Made by a program: the position numbers and the translations under genes
DNA from: an uncultured Clostridia bacterium
GTDB taxonomy: Bacteria > Bacillota > Clostridia > Oscillospirales > Acutalibacteraceae
Direction: 5' to 3'
Length of the DNA stretch: 64,000 nt
Assembly (NCBI GenBank): GCA_937876375.1
Contig: CALEHY010000002.1
Location: 92,173-156,172 of the forward strand
The notes under the pieces: model-generated
Databases searched by the model: none
What the model was told of the DNA's origin: nothing
Seen by the model: the letters and a program-made list of their open reading frames with translations, nothing else
Shown: piece by piece, positions 27,517 to 35,479 of the stretch
Position numbering within the stretch: the stretch's first letter is position 1
How the letters are laid out: every line of letters begins with the position of its first letter

Positions 27517-29344
27517 TTTGGTCTACCTCCTCTCCCTTGTAGGAGCTAGCCTGTAATGTAAACATATGGGCATACTCACCATTCTTTGCCATAAGCTCGG
27601 CATGACTACCACTCTCTAGGACAGTACCATTACCAAGCGCAAAAACATTATCACTAAGCACAGCTGATGACAGTCTGTGTGAAATATAGATAACGGTTTT
27701 ATTCTCCGTTGCTTTAACAAGGTTTTCGTACATTTTGTACTCTGCGATAGGGTCAAGTGCTGATGATGGCTCATCGAGAATAGCTATATCAAACTGTTTT
27801 GCAAACATTCGAGCAACTGCAGTTTTCTGTGTTTCGCCACCAGATAGACCAGCACCCTTGTCGTCAAATTCTCTAGTAAGAACAGTATCTGCACCATCTG
27901 GCAAAGTGCTAATTTTTGACCAAGCACCACTCTGCTTTAGTGCCTTTTCAGCAAATTTCTTTTCATCATCAGTACACTCGTGACAGATGACATTCTCATT
28001 GACTGACAGAGCAAAGGTCTTATAATCCTGGAACACAGTTGCAAATCTTCTGCGAAGAGAATCAAGGTCATACTCCTTGATATTAACGCCATTGTACAGA
28101 ATTTCACCATCAGTAACGTCATAAAAACGTAGCAGAAGCTTTACTAAAGTAGTTTTTCCAGCACCGTTGACACCAACGAGCGCAATAGTCTCACCCTTGT
28201 TTATCTTAAGATTAACATTTTGTAGTGAATACTTCTTTGCACTAGGATACATAAAGCTAACATTTTTAAACTCTATACTATCAAATTCATCAGCTATTCT
28301 TTCACCAGACACAACCTTTGGCTCATAGTCAAAGAAATCACGCAAATTCTGAAAATATAATGCAAGATTTGACAGTTCTGCAAGGCTGTTAGCGATAGTC
28401 ATTGTTGACGAACGAATAGAATTAATCGATGACAAAACAACGCTAAAGCCAGAGATATTCAATCCACTATCATTTATAAACTGATATGAGGCATAAGAAT
28501 ATGTACCAACGATAGGAATAATCTCACCAAAGAATGATGCAACAATACTACATAGGAACATACGCATACCATACTGCTTGATGATAGCAATATTTCTCTT
28601 TACAGCAGTATCAAAGCGATTGAACATAACGCCAAAGATATTGGACGTACGGATATCCTTTGAATAATCCTTTAGGAACACTGTACGCTGGGTGTATGCC
28701 TTAATTCTGTTGTTTGTAGTCATCTCCAAGTCACGCTTGTAAAACAGTTTGCTCTTGTAAATCTCAACGACGAATACTAGCAAAACTGGTAATAGGAATA
28801 TGAGATACATTGGGTTGATTGTCGCAACAACTCCAACGACAAGTAAAAACGATATAACAGCACCCAAGACATTAGCGAGCGACATACAAAATGCCATAAA
28901 ATAGCCATTTGTCAGTAGCTCTGTCGCTCTCTTGTACGAATCATAAAAGGCTGGATCCTCATAACACTGAACGTCCACCTTGGCAGCCTTTTTGAATATC
29001 ATATTATTGACAGCCTTGTATATCTTCTTGTGTCCAACAAGGTGCACATAGTCGCACGACACCTGTATAACCTCGTTAACAAGTGCTATACCAAGAAATA
29101 TAAGCAGCATTTTTACAAAATACTGGAATGTACAATTACCCTCTATCAAATTAAGCAATATCTTTAGAAACAGAACGCCTTGAATAAAGTTAACAAATAC
29201 AGAATAGCCAACCATTTCGATAATTGCCGCAATAAGAATACCCTTGTCAGCCTTGAACAGCACCTTTACGCCATAGAGCAAGTTCTTCATAACCGGCACC
29301 TTAATATCATCGTGACGAGGCACCCATGTACGACGAGGTGGCAT
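27509..29344 (-). CDS. ABC exporter half-transporter (TMD-NBD), subunit 1
   Basis: A 611-residue ABC exporter chain with six expected membrane segments and an ATPase domain. Walker A is VGVNGAGKTT, the Q-loop FQDYK, the signature LSGGETQKTAVARM, Walker B IAILDEPSSALDP and the switch YISHRLS. GGAG is seven bases before the ATG. It is the first gene of the operon and overlaps its partner. Both partners keep consensus catalytic residues, unlike many heterodimers with one degenerate site. Substrate unknown. Confidence 0.9.
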   Translation of the reverse strand: MPPRRTWVPRHDDIKVPVMKNLLYGVKVLFKADKGILIAAIIEMVGYSVFVNFIQGVLFLKILLNLIEGNCTFQYFVKMLLIFLGIALVNEVIQVSCDYVHLVGHKKIYKAVNNMIFKKAAKVDVQCYEDPAFYDSYKRATELLTNGYFMAFCMSLANVLGAVISFLLVVGVVATINPMYLIFLLPVLLVFVVEIYKSKLFYKRDLEMTTNNRIKAYTQRTVFLKDYSKDIRTSNIFGVMFNRFDTAVKRNIAIIKQYGMRMFLCSIVASFFGEIIPIVGTYSYASYQFINDSGLNISGFSVVLSSINSIRSSTMTIANSLAELSNLALYFQNLRDFFDYEPKVVSGERIADEFDSIEFKNVSFMYPSAKKYSLQNVNLKINKGETIALVGVNGAGKTTLVKLLLRFYDVTDGEILYNGVNIKEYDLDSLRRRFATVFQDYKTFALSVNENVICHECTDDEKKFAEKALKQSGAWSKISTLPDGADTVLTREFDDKGAGLSGGETQKTAVARMFAKQFDIAILDEPSSALDPIAEYKMYENLVKATENKTVIYISHRLSSAVLSDNVFALGNGTVLESGSHAELMAKNGEYAHMFTLQASSYKGEEVDQNE

Positions 29345-29381
29345 ATGACCACTCCTTTCTAACGAATTTCACTAATAAAGC

Positions 29382-29410
29382 ATTATACAAAAATAATATT
29401 AATTTATCAA
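29382..29410 (-). promoter_or_regulatory. Putative promoter of the ABC exporter-mltG operon
   Basis: On the minus strand TTGATA (29405-29410), 17 bases, TATAAT (29382-29387). Confidence 0.65.
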
Positions 29411-29412
29411 GT

Positions 29413-29449
29413 AAAAAAAGGATAATGGAAACATCCATTACCCTTTTAC
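29413..29449 (-). terminator. Intrinsic terminator of the dehydratase operon
   Basis: In the minus-strand RNA an AAGGGTAATGGA / TCCATTATCCTT hairpin with one mismatch is followed by a run of U. It ends the hgd-like operon after the small membrane protein gene. Confidence 0.75.
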
Positions 29450-29455
29450 AATTAA

Positions 29456-29620
29456 CTATAACTTTTTGTCCTTTTTTAGATTGTCGTAATGTGGCTGAAG
29501 CTTGTCATAAATGAAGCGTACAAGCTTCATATCAAGGTTGAACCAATAAACAACAAATGTCAAAGCAAACAACGCAACTAGCACGATGAGTACTATGCCA
29601 AGAATTTTCAAAAACAACAT
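29456..29620 (-). CDS. Small single-pass membrane protein, 54 residues, in the dehydratase operon
   Basis: A short ORF I found by reading the minus strand after the dehydratase activator gene. It starts at ATG 29620 with GAGGTG at normal spacing, eleven bases after the previous stop, and ends at TAG 29456 just before a terminator. The product starts MLFLKILG and has one hydrophobic helix (about residues 2-27, rich in V, L, I and F) followed by a charged tail of about 27 residues ending in KKDKKL. That layout suggests an N-in or signal-anchor membrane protein. I recognise no family. Placement, ribosome site and terminator support it being expressed with the dehydratase genes. Confidence 0.7.
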   Translation of the reverse strand: MLFLKILGIVLIVLVALFALTFVVYWFNLDMKLVRFIYDKLQPHYDNLKKDKKL

Positions 29621-29631
29621 AATATCACCTC

Positions 29632-30429
29632 TTAAGCCTGTGCTAGACCCTTTTGTCTTGCATACTCTGCTGCACCAAGTGCACCCATAAGCTGTGGGTC
29701 AGTAGCAAGGTCAACAACTGTAATCTTTAGCACCTTTTCAATAGCTTTCTTAAGACCATCGTTCTTTGCACAGCCACCAGTAAGTGTAATGCTGTCAGTA
29801 GCGCCAGCCTTCTTTGCCATAACGAAGCATCTCTTTGCAACAGCAAGCTGAATACCAGCAGCGATTTCGTCCATAGGCTTGCCCTCACCAACAAGTGAAA
29901 TAACCTCTGATTCTGCAAATACTGTGCACTGAGCTGTAATAGGAATAGTATTCTTTGCATTAAGGCTAAGCTTTGAGAACTCTGGTAGTGTCATCTCAAA
30001 AGCATTTGCCATAGCCTCATAGAATCTACCCGTACCAGCAGCACACTTGTCATTCATAGCAAAGTTCTTAACAGTACCATCAGTATCGATAGCAATACCC
30101 TTAACATCCTGACCACCGATATCAATGATAGCCTTTACAGCTGGGTTAGTAACATGTACACCCATAGCGTGACAGCTAATCTCTGATATATTCTCATCAG
30201 CGAATGGCACCTTGTTTCTACCATATCCAGTACCGATAAGGTAAGTCAAATCCTTTGCGCTAGATAGATCTGCAACTTGTGCGATAGCGTCGTCAAGCGC
30301 AATCTCTGCTGACTGAACTGGGTTAATCTTTGATCTATTTGTAACGTTGGCAACAATCTTGCCATTTTCGTCCAAAATAACACATTTTGTGTAGGTTGAA
30401 CCTACATCACATCCACCAAAATATTTCAT
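29632..30429 (-). CDS. 2-hydroxyacyl-CoA dehydratase activator (HgdC-like ATPase)
   Basis: A 265-residue BcrAD/BadFG-type ATPase that injects a high-energy electron into a 2-hydroxyacyl-CoA dehydratase. The ATG at 30429 (MKYFGGCDVGSTYTK) is chosen because AAAGGAG precedes it. ASKHA nucleotide-binding motifs are DVGSTYTK and IDIGGQDVKGI. The two cysteines that bridge the homodimer's [4Fe-4S] cluster are in NDKCAAGTGRF and TAQCTVFAESE. TGGCAKN is the adenosine motif. It follows the two dehydratase subunit genes and precedes a small membrane protein. Confidence 0.92.
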   Translation of the reverse strand: MKYFGGCDVGSTYTKCVILDENGKIVANVTNRSKINPVQSAEIALDDAIAQVADLSSAKDLTYLIGTGYGRNKVPFADENISEISCHAMGVHVTNPAVKAIIDIGGQDVKGIAIDTDGTVKNFAMNDKCAAGTGRFYEAMANAFEMTLPEFSKLSLNAKNTIPITAQCTVFAESEVISLVGEGKPMDEIAAGIQLAVAKRCFVMAKKAGATDSITLTGGCAKNDGLKKAIEKVLKITVVDLATDPQLMGALGAAEYARQKGLAQA

Positions 30430-30440
30430 AAATATCTCCT

Positions 30441-32003
30441 TTACCAAGCTAATGTATCATCAAAATCAACGAGTGTTGGATCAACTGGCTCCTCTTGGAG
30501 AACAGTGGTCATATACTTGTTGATATGCTCTCTCATATCACGACGAGAAATTGTACGTGGGTCCATAAGGTCTTGAGGCACCCAAATAAAGTTAATACCT
30601 CTTTCTCTAGCCTGGTCATCAAAAATACCATTTAGACCATCCATACCCTTGCATGAAATCTGGTCGTACATAATAACTGTATCAGCATCAAATTCCTCAA
30701 CAATACGCCATAGCTCATCAACAACATTCTCATATCCACCCTTGGTATGCTTACGCATTGTGGTACGCTGTAATGTCTTTGCAAATGTGGTGAGAGCAGC
30801 GTCCTTGTCCTCGGTATCATACTTGATATAGGAAATCATAGTCTCCATATCCATAACAACATTGATACCCCAACAATTCTCTAGCCAGTTAGCAAGGCTG
30901 GTATAGTAGTTTGCAGGGCAAGACCATACAATAGCTCTGTGACGCATTTCCTTTGAGCACATAGTCTTGGTCTCGTAGCCCTTCATCATTAGCTTGTTAA
31001 CCTTTTTGTCTATCTTCAAAAATCTCTTGTCCATACCACCAGAAATATGGAAATAGAACAAACGATATAGCCAAAATGTTGCACCAGTCATCTGTGGGTA
31101 AGCAGTTTTGTTAACCTCCCACTTTTGAATTTCGTAGTCAAGTTGCTTGTTATATTCCTTCATAGCAGCAAAGAATGTGTCCCAGTTAAACTGAACACCC
31201 ATCTGCTCCTCAATGAACTTGATACACTCCTTAACCTCTGCAAGAGCGTACTCCTGTGCCTCCTCCTCATTATAACGAAGAGGAACATTGATAACATGAG
31301 TAGGAATATTAAATCTACGGTCGATATATGCAGAGTTCATAATAGAGCCATCACAAGGCATATTACAAGTAACAGAGCATTTACCTACAAGTGGGTAATC
31401 ATCATTGATAGCAACACCGGCCTCTGCAGATGGCAAAGGACAAACGTCAGCAGGCACACCATAGCTCTCTGTAATATCGAGATATGGTGGAGTAATATTC
31501 TGATCTACCATAGAGGTCAAGAATATAGGAATAGTAGTAACATGATTATCCTTTAGACCTGGGAAACCAGCCATAATCTCTGATGAAAAAATCTCATCAA
31601 CATTGACTGTCTTGTCAGCCATCTTTGGATTCTTATGAAAATGCTTATCGTTAGCCAATAGATAATTAATCATATCAGTAGTTGGCTTAACAAGTCCGTT
31701 CATATGTAGGTGTGTAATCCTAAGCTGTGGACCACGAAGACCCTCTGTATGACGGTCTACCCAAGCTGGAGCTGATAGATAGCTAGCCATCCAACGATAG
31801 CTCCAAATACCCTTTACAGTGGATACTGGTGCCTTAAGCGCCATCTTGATAATATCCTTCCATGTAATGAGCCATCTGTAGTAATCATAGAGGGTATCAG
31901 CTATGCCACGCCATTCTCTATGCTTTAGAACACCAGTTTTGTCCTTATGCAAATCACCAAGATTGCTAGGCTGATTACGCCATAAATTCTTTAGCTTTGA
32001 CAT
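30441..32003 (-). CDS. 2-hydroxyacyl-CoA dehydratase D-component family protein, large subunit
   Basis: A 520-residue protein related to the HgdA/FldB dehydratase subunits, longer than the usual 400-430 residues because of a ~100-residue N-terminal region (WRNQPSNLGD onward). Cysteines that may hold an Fe-S cluster are in GKCSVTCNMPCDGS and later WSCPANYY. The protein pairs with the downstream activator and upstream partner. Substrates in this family include (R)-2-hydroxyglutaryl-, phenyllactyl- and lactyl-CoA; nothing in the window fixes it. The start overlaps the partner gene stop. Confidence 0.85.
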   Translation of the reverse strand: MSKLKNLWRNQPSNLGDLHKDKTGVLKHREWRGIADTLYDYYRWLITWKDIIKMALKAPVSTVKGIWSYRWMASYLSAPAWVDRHTEGLRGPQLRITHLHMNGLVKPTTDMINYLLANDKHFHKNPKMADKTVNVDEIFSSEIMAGFPGLKDNHVTTIPIFLTSMVDQNITPPYLDITESYGVPADVCPLPSAEAGVAINDDYPLVGKCSVTCNMPCDGSIMNSAYIDRRFNIPTHVINVPLRYNEEEAQEYALAEVKECIKFIEEQMGVQFNWDTFFAAMKEYNKQLDYEIQKWEVNKTAYPQMTGATFWLYRLFYFHISGGMDKRFLKIDKKVNKLMMKGYETKTMCSKEMRHRAIVWSCPANYYTSLANWLENCWGINVVMDMETMISYIKYDTEDKDAALTTFAKTLQRTTMRKHTKGGYENVVDELWRIVEEFDADTVIMYDQISCKGMDGLNGIFDDQARERGINFIWVPQDLMDPRTISRRDMREHINKYMTTVLQEEPVDPTLVDFDDTLAW

Positions 32004-33193
32004 TACTTGCCCTCCTTCTGTATTCTCTTTATCTCAAGGCTTTCAACAAAGGCTTGAATTCTTGTTCGTAGCTGACCAGATGCATTAGCAGTGTACTGAC
32101 GGTCAACACAAACAGATGGGATACCATAATCCTCTGTGATAATATGAGATGCAAGTGCTCTCTCATATCCCCAATACTCACAGAACTTAAGCTGTTCGTA
32201 CACAACGCCCTCGGCATTGTATTCCTCACAGAGCTGTTTAACATATTCTTTACGGTTATGCACCTTGTCCTGACTCATATATCTAGGGCACTGGCTAGTC
32301 TTCATATAGTGAAGAATAATCTGCTCTAGCACGTCGCCATCATCAGTTAGGTGAATCTCCTCCCTACCAGGTAGAGAGCCAAAGCAATATCTATCAGCAA
32401 CAACAAGAGCGCCAGAATCCTCAAACAGCTTAGTAAAATCTGGGTCATCAAGCTCTGAGCCAACAACAACAATTCTTGCTCTAAAGTTCTTCTTCGCATC
32501 TGGCTCACGAGTCTTTAGCTCCTCTGCTGTCTCTCTCAATTTGTCGATAATGAGATACTTTGGACAAACATAGGACACAAGATTGATAACATGGAACTCA
32601 TATCCAGTGATACGAGGATTCTCCTCTTTTCTGTACTCACCAATCTCTGTGATAAGACGGCATACCTCATTATGCTCCTCAACAGCCTTGCGCATAGCGT
32701 CCTCTGACACGTCGATACCATAAATATCCTTAATCTTGTCGAGTAGCTTAATCTGTAGCTGTTGCTTATAATGCTTGATTGTGTGAGGCATAATCTTGAA
32801 TGGAATATCTGCGATTGACACGAAGAAATCCTTATTGTCAACAAGATTGAGAAGCTCAAAATGCTCATACGCTCTGTTCATCTCTGAACAAGACTCTGAG
32901 CCAATAAGAGCGTTCAAAAACTGATATCCACCCTCAATACCACGCTCAACAAGAGCCTTTGAATAGCCACATAGATAAGAGCTCATATAATATGTAGCGA
33001 TATCCATAGAGCCAGTTCGTGGAGCACGAAGTCTGGTGGAGAAACAGCCATCAAGATTTAGCAAAACCTCTGGAATATGATAGCAAGTGTATGCAAGACA
33101 TATTTTGCCATCATTCTTTGCCTGTTGTACTAGCTCGTTATTTGCCTCTTGGAGCAAATTTTCGAATTCGTACATGTACTTTAAATCTTTCAT
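32003..33193 (-). CDS. 2-hydroxyacyl-CoA dehydratase D-component family protein, small subunit
   Basis: A 396-residue HgdB/FldC-type subunit. Conserved elements include CLAYTCYHIPEVLL, RAPRTGSMDIATYYMSSYLC (Fe-S cysteine region) and a C-terminal HIITEDYGIPSVCVD. It is the first gene of the operon, with AAGGTGAT before its ATG and a good promoter upstream. The three-gene set is the minimal dehydratase plus activator; no CoA-transferase or dehydrogenase lies beside it, so the pathway role is unresolved. Oxygen sensitivity of the family implies an anaerobic host. Confidence 0.88.
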   Translation of the reverse strand: MKDLKYMYEFENLLQEANNELVQQAKNDGKICLAYTCYHIPEVLLNLDGCFSTRLRAPRTGSMDIATYYMSSYLCGYSKALVERGIEGGYQFLNALIGSESCSEMNRAYEHFELLNLVDNKDFFVSIADIPFKIMPHTIKHYKQQLQIKLLDKIKDIYGIDVSEDAMRKAVEEHNEVCRLITEIGEYRKEENPRITGYEFHVINLVSYVCPKYLIIDKLRETAEELKTREPDAKKNFRARIVVVGSELDDPDFTKLFEDSGALVVADRYCFGSLPGREEIHLTDDGDVLEQIILHYMKTSQCPRYMSQDKVHNRKEYVKQLCEEYNAEGVVYEQLKFCEYWGYERALASHIITEDYGIPSVCVDRQYTANASGQLRTRIQAFVESLEIKRIQKEGK

Positions 33194-33209
33194 AAAATCA
33201 CCTTAAATA

Positions 33210-33224
33210 TTGTGACAAACACAA
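33210..33224. promoter_or_regulatory. Possible operator before the dehydratase operon
   Basis: TTGTG-N5-CACAA palindrome between the dehydratase promoter and its start codon. It recalls half-sites of redox or CRP-family sites, but spacing is shorter than the Rex consensus, so no regulator is assigned. Confidence 0.3.
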
Positions 33225-33255
33225 AAGTTATCCATATTTATAAACTAACACATAA

Positions 33256-33284
33256 ATTATACCAAATCATATATAATTTTACAA
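33256..33284 (-). promoter_or_regulatory. Putative promoter of the dehydratase operon
   Basis: On the minus strand TTGTAA (33279-33284), 17 bases, TATAAT (33256-33261). Confidence 0.65.
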
Positions 33285-33317
33285 GAACAAATATTTTTCG
33301 CATTTTCAACAAAAACA

Positions 33318-33345
33318 TTGATTTTGTACAAATATATGATAGAAT
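33318..33345 (+). promoter_or_regulatory. Putative promoter of the alpha/beta hydrolase gene
   Basis: TTGATT (33318-33323), 16 bases, TAGAAT (33340-33345), directly before AGGTGAT and the ATG at 33363. The predicted 5' leader is only about 10 bases. Confidence 0.45.
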
Positions 33346-33362
33346 GATTTTGAGGTGATAAT

Positions 33363-34016
33363 ATGTTTATCGAAGCAAATGGAATCAAGCTACATTACGA
33401 AAAATCTGGTACAGGTCCAGCAATCATTATGTCTCACTGCAACAGTATGAGCAGCAAAATATTTAGAAAGGCTGTAAAGATACTAAAGGACAAATTCACA
33501 GTGTATACAGTCGACAGTCGTGACCACGGAAAAAGTAGCAAGGTAAAGGAGCTACACTACGAGGATATGGCAGAGGATATGTACCAATTCATCACCAAGC
33601 TGGAGATAGAAAAGCCTATTTTTTATGGTTTTAGTGATGGTGGAATAATTGGTATTCTACTTGCAAGCGAACACCCAGATTTGCTATCAAAGCTGGTCAT
33701 CAGTGGCGCTAGTCTAAACCCAGATAGCACAAAGGAATTGCCAATGAAATTCTTCAAATTCTGGAGTCATATTGACCGTAGCGACAAAATGCAAATTATG
33801 ATGAGAGAGCCTAATATTACCGATGAGATATTAGAAAAAATCACAGTGCCAACCTATGTTACATGTGGTACAAGGGATTTAATTAAGCCTAGCCATAGTG
33901 AGCATATCGCAAGCACTATACCAAACGCTACACTAAAGGTGTTCGAAGGCAAAAGTCACAGCAACTATATCAACAACTCCCCTATTATAGCAAACTATTT
34001 ACTAGAGATATTATAA
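33363..34016 (+). CDS. Alpha/beta hydrolase
   Basis: A 217-residue alpha/beta-fold hydrolase. The N-terminal oxyanion region is MSHCNSMSSKIF, the DSRDHGKS segment is typical of the family, and the nucleophile elbow is GFSDGG (G-x-S-x-G). The catalytic aspartate is likely in CGTRDLIKPSHSE and the histidine in EGKSHSNYI. The short length indicates a small or absent cap domain. Substrate is unknown; esterases and peptidases share the fold. AGGTGAT precedes the start. It is a single gene, divergent from the dehydratase operon and convergent with the next gene. Confidence 0.85.
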   Translation: MFIEANGIKLHYEKSGTGPAIIMSHCNSMSSKIFRKAVKILKDKFTVYTVDSRDHGKSSKVKELHYEDMAEDMYQFITKLEIEKPIFYGFSDGGIIGILLASEHPDLLSKLVISGASLNPDSTKELPMKFFKFWSHIDRSDKMQIMMREPNITDEILEKITVPTYVTCGTRDLIKPSHSEHIASTIPNATLKVFEGKSHSNYINNSPIIANYLLEIL

Positions 34017-34054
34017 AAAATCAGGACACCCCTCAAGGGGTGTCCTGATTTTTT
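34015..34054. terminator. Bidirectional intrinsic terminator
   Basis: A near-perfect AAAAAATCAGGACACCCC / GGGGTGTCCTGATTTTTT hairpin with a TCAA loop, between the convergent hydrolase and Pr6Pr-like genes, works in both directions. Confidence 0.9.
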
Positions 34055-34760
34055 ATTTATTCAATTTTTTGTACTGTCTATTTGCATTTTTAATATAGAT
34101 AAGTGACATAGCTGATACTAGAAGAACGATGAATGCTATCCAATAAAACGCGCCCATAAAATATGGCATTTCGTTACTAAATCCAAACACACCTGCTGGT
34201 GAGCCATAATTAAGGAAGAAATATGGATAATTAGCACCTGCTCCAAAATCCCAATGTTTAAAGTATCCTACCATAGAAAATCCAAGATAATAAAATGGTG
34301 GAATAGTAGCCAAAAGACTCTCCCTAGCCTTAAATGTCACACCTCTGGTAAAGCAAGTAAAATCAACTATAGCAAGCACTGGAGTAACAACATGCAAAAG
34401 CATCTGTGTAGGTGAAAATGGATTAAAATCTCCACCAGCAGCCATAAATGCTGGAACAAGAACAAAACAATATATCACACCAGTCAAGGTTATAGATACA
34501 GTAAATATCTCTTGTATCAATGCCACACGCTTTGAAAGAGTGTACTGCCCTTTCCTAAAATTATCAATTTGGATAATAGCAAAAACAAGTGCAACAACAC
34601 CTATCCAGATATTACTTTGATTTGTGAAATACAAGAGGAGTGTTTTACCTCCCATAAATCCACCAACAGTCGCAAAGCACGAAATCAATCCCGACAACAC
34701 GCTAACAACCAACAAGCATTTTGTAACAATAGAACATACAGCAAATTTCTTTAAATTCAT
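34053..34760 (-). CDS. Pr6Pr-like (FAR-17a/AIG1-like) membrane protein
   Basis: A 235-residue protein with about six hydrophobic segments. Family landmarks recognised are LLYFTNQSNIW in the first third, LTGVIYCFVLVP, and LLHVVTPVLAIVDF in the middle. These match the Pr6Pr/FAR-17a/AIG1-like family found widely in Firmicutes and Actinobacteria. No enzymatic role is established for bacterial members; eukaryotic AIG1/ADTRP proteins hydrolyse fatty-acid esters. It has its own promoter and is not in an operon. Confidence 0.7.
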   Translation of the reverse strand: MNLKKFAVCSIVTKCLLVVSVLSGLISCFATVGGFMGGKTLLLYFTNQSNIWIGVVALVFAIIQIDNFRKGQYTLSKRVALIQEIFTVSITLTGVIYCFVLVPAFMAAGGDFNPFSPTQMLLHVVTPVLAIVDFTCFTRGVTFKARESLLATIPPFYYLGFSMVGYFKHWDFGAGANYPYFFLNYGSPAGVFGFSNEMPYFMGAFYWIAFIVLLVSAMSLIYIKNANRQYKKLNK

Positions 34761-34813
34761 CTTATATACCTCTTATAAACACTATACAAACAATATGCTT
34801 TTGTATTAATTTT

Positions 34814-34842
34814 ATGTTAAACCAAAAATCAACTCGTGTCAA
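34814..34842 (-). promoter_or_regulatory. Putative promoter of the Pr6Pr-like gene
   Basis: On the minus strand TTGACA (34837-34842), 17 bases, TAACAT (34814-34819). Confidence 0.6.
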
Positions 34843-34864
34843 GAATATATCTTTTAAAACGCTA

Positions 34865-34893
34865 TTGAATAATCGAACGAGTTATGCTATTCT
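34865..34893 (+). promoter_or_regulatory. Putative promoter of the 5S-like leader and Nudix genes
   Basis: TTGAAT (34865-34870), 17 bases, TATTCT (34888-34893). A start near 34900 would begin transcription right at the first hairpin of the 5S-like leader. Confidence 0.5.
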
Positions 34894-34897
34894 ATAT

Positions 34898-34994
34898 ATG
34901 TCAGCAAAACCTGATAAAAATGAGATAACCTGTTCCCATTCCGAACACAGAAGTAAAGCTCTTGCATTATGATATTGCAAGAGCTTATTTTTTT
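34898..34994 (+). ncRNA. 5S-rRNA-like leader RNA ending in an intrinsic terminator, upstream of Nudix genes
   Basis: Positions 34929-34961 read as the helix III/loop C core of bacterial 5S rRNA (CCTGTTCCCATTCCGAACAC followed by AGAAGTAAAGCTC), differing from the common consensus at about two positions. The flanking halves of a real 5S gene are absent. A small hairpin (gtcag/ctgat) precedes the core. The end of the core, AAGCTCTTGCA (34956-34966), is also the left arm of a perfect 11-bp hairpin with TGCAAGAGCTT (34976-34986), followed by TTATTTTTTT. The next gene's AGGAGG begins at 34995. So the core and the terminator share bases, as in attenuators. It may be an rRNA remnant or a regulatory 5S mimic; function is inference. 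Confidence 0.55.
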
Positions 34995-35004
34995 AGGAGG
35001 AAAT

Positions 35005-35478
35005 ATGGATTTAACATTAAAAACAGGAAACGGGCTATTCAATCACCGAGTTGCTGGCGTAATTGTAAAAAACAACAAGCTATTAGCACAAGTGAATACC
35101 GACACGAACGAATATTATCTCGTAGGTGGGAGGGTGCAATTTGGTGAAAGTAGTGAAGAAGCTTTAGTTAGAGAAATAAAAGAAGAACTTGGCATCAATA
35201 TAACAAACTACAAGCCGATATGGGTAAACGAATGTTTTTTCAATATCCAAGACATAAGATTTCACGAAATAGGCATATACTATCTTGTAAATATTGACAA
35301 CACTGGATTCTGCCATTACGATTCGAAATTCGCAACAAATGAATTTGGTAAAACAAACTACTATGAATGGTTAGATATAAACAATCTAAATAATATAGTA
35401 CTATACCCTCAGTTCATCAAAAACGAAATAAAGGAAGAAACCAAAAATCTAAAGCTAATAATCACAAGGGAGGCATAA
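35005..35478 (+). CDS. Nudix hydrolase 1
   Basis: A 157-residue Nudix protein when started at ATG 35005 (MDLTLKTGNG), which has AGGAGG five bases upstream; an upstream in-frame ATG would lie inside the leader hairpin. The Nudix box is complete: GGRVQFGES-EEALVREIKEELGI (G-x5-E-x7-REUxEExGU). Family members hydrolyse nucleoside diphosphates linked to another group, for example oxidised dNTPs or NDP-sugars; the substrate is unknown. It begins two bases before a second Nudix gene, and both follow the 5S-like leader. Confidence 0.88.
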   Translation: MDLTLKTGNGLFNHRVAGVIVKNNKLLAQVNTDTNEYYLVGGRVQFGESSEEALVREIKEELGINITNYKPIWVNECFFNIQDIRFHEIGIYYLVNIDNTGFCHYDSKFATNEFGKTNYYEWLDINNLNNIVLYPQFIKNEIKEETKNLKLIITREA

Positions 35479-35479
35479 T

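Noticed and set aside
30441..33193. Assignment as phenyllactyl-CoA or 2-hydroxyglutaryl-CoA dehydratase
   Set aside because: Subunit motifs fit the family only; no pathway partner gene discriminates the substrate.
34929..34961. A functional 5S rRNA gene
   Set aside because: Only the helix III/loop C core is present; the helix I, IV and V parts and any 16S/23S genes are missing.
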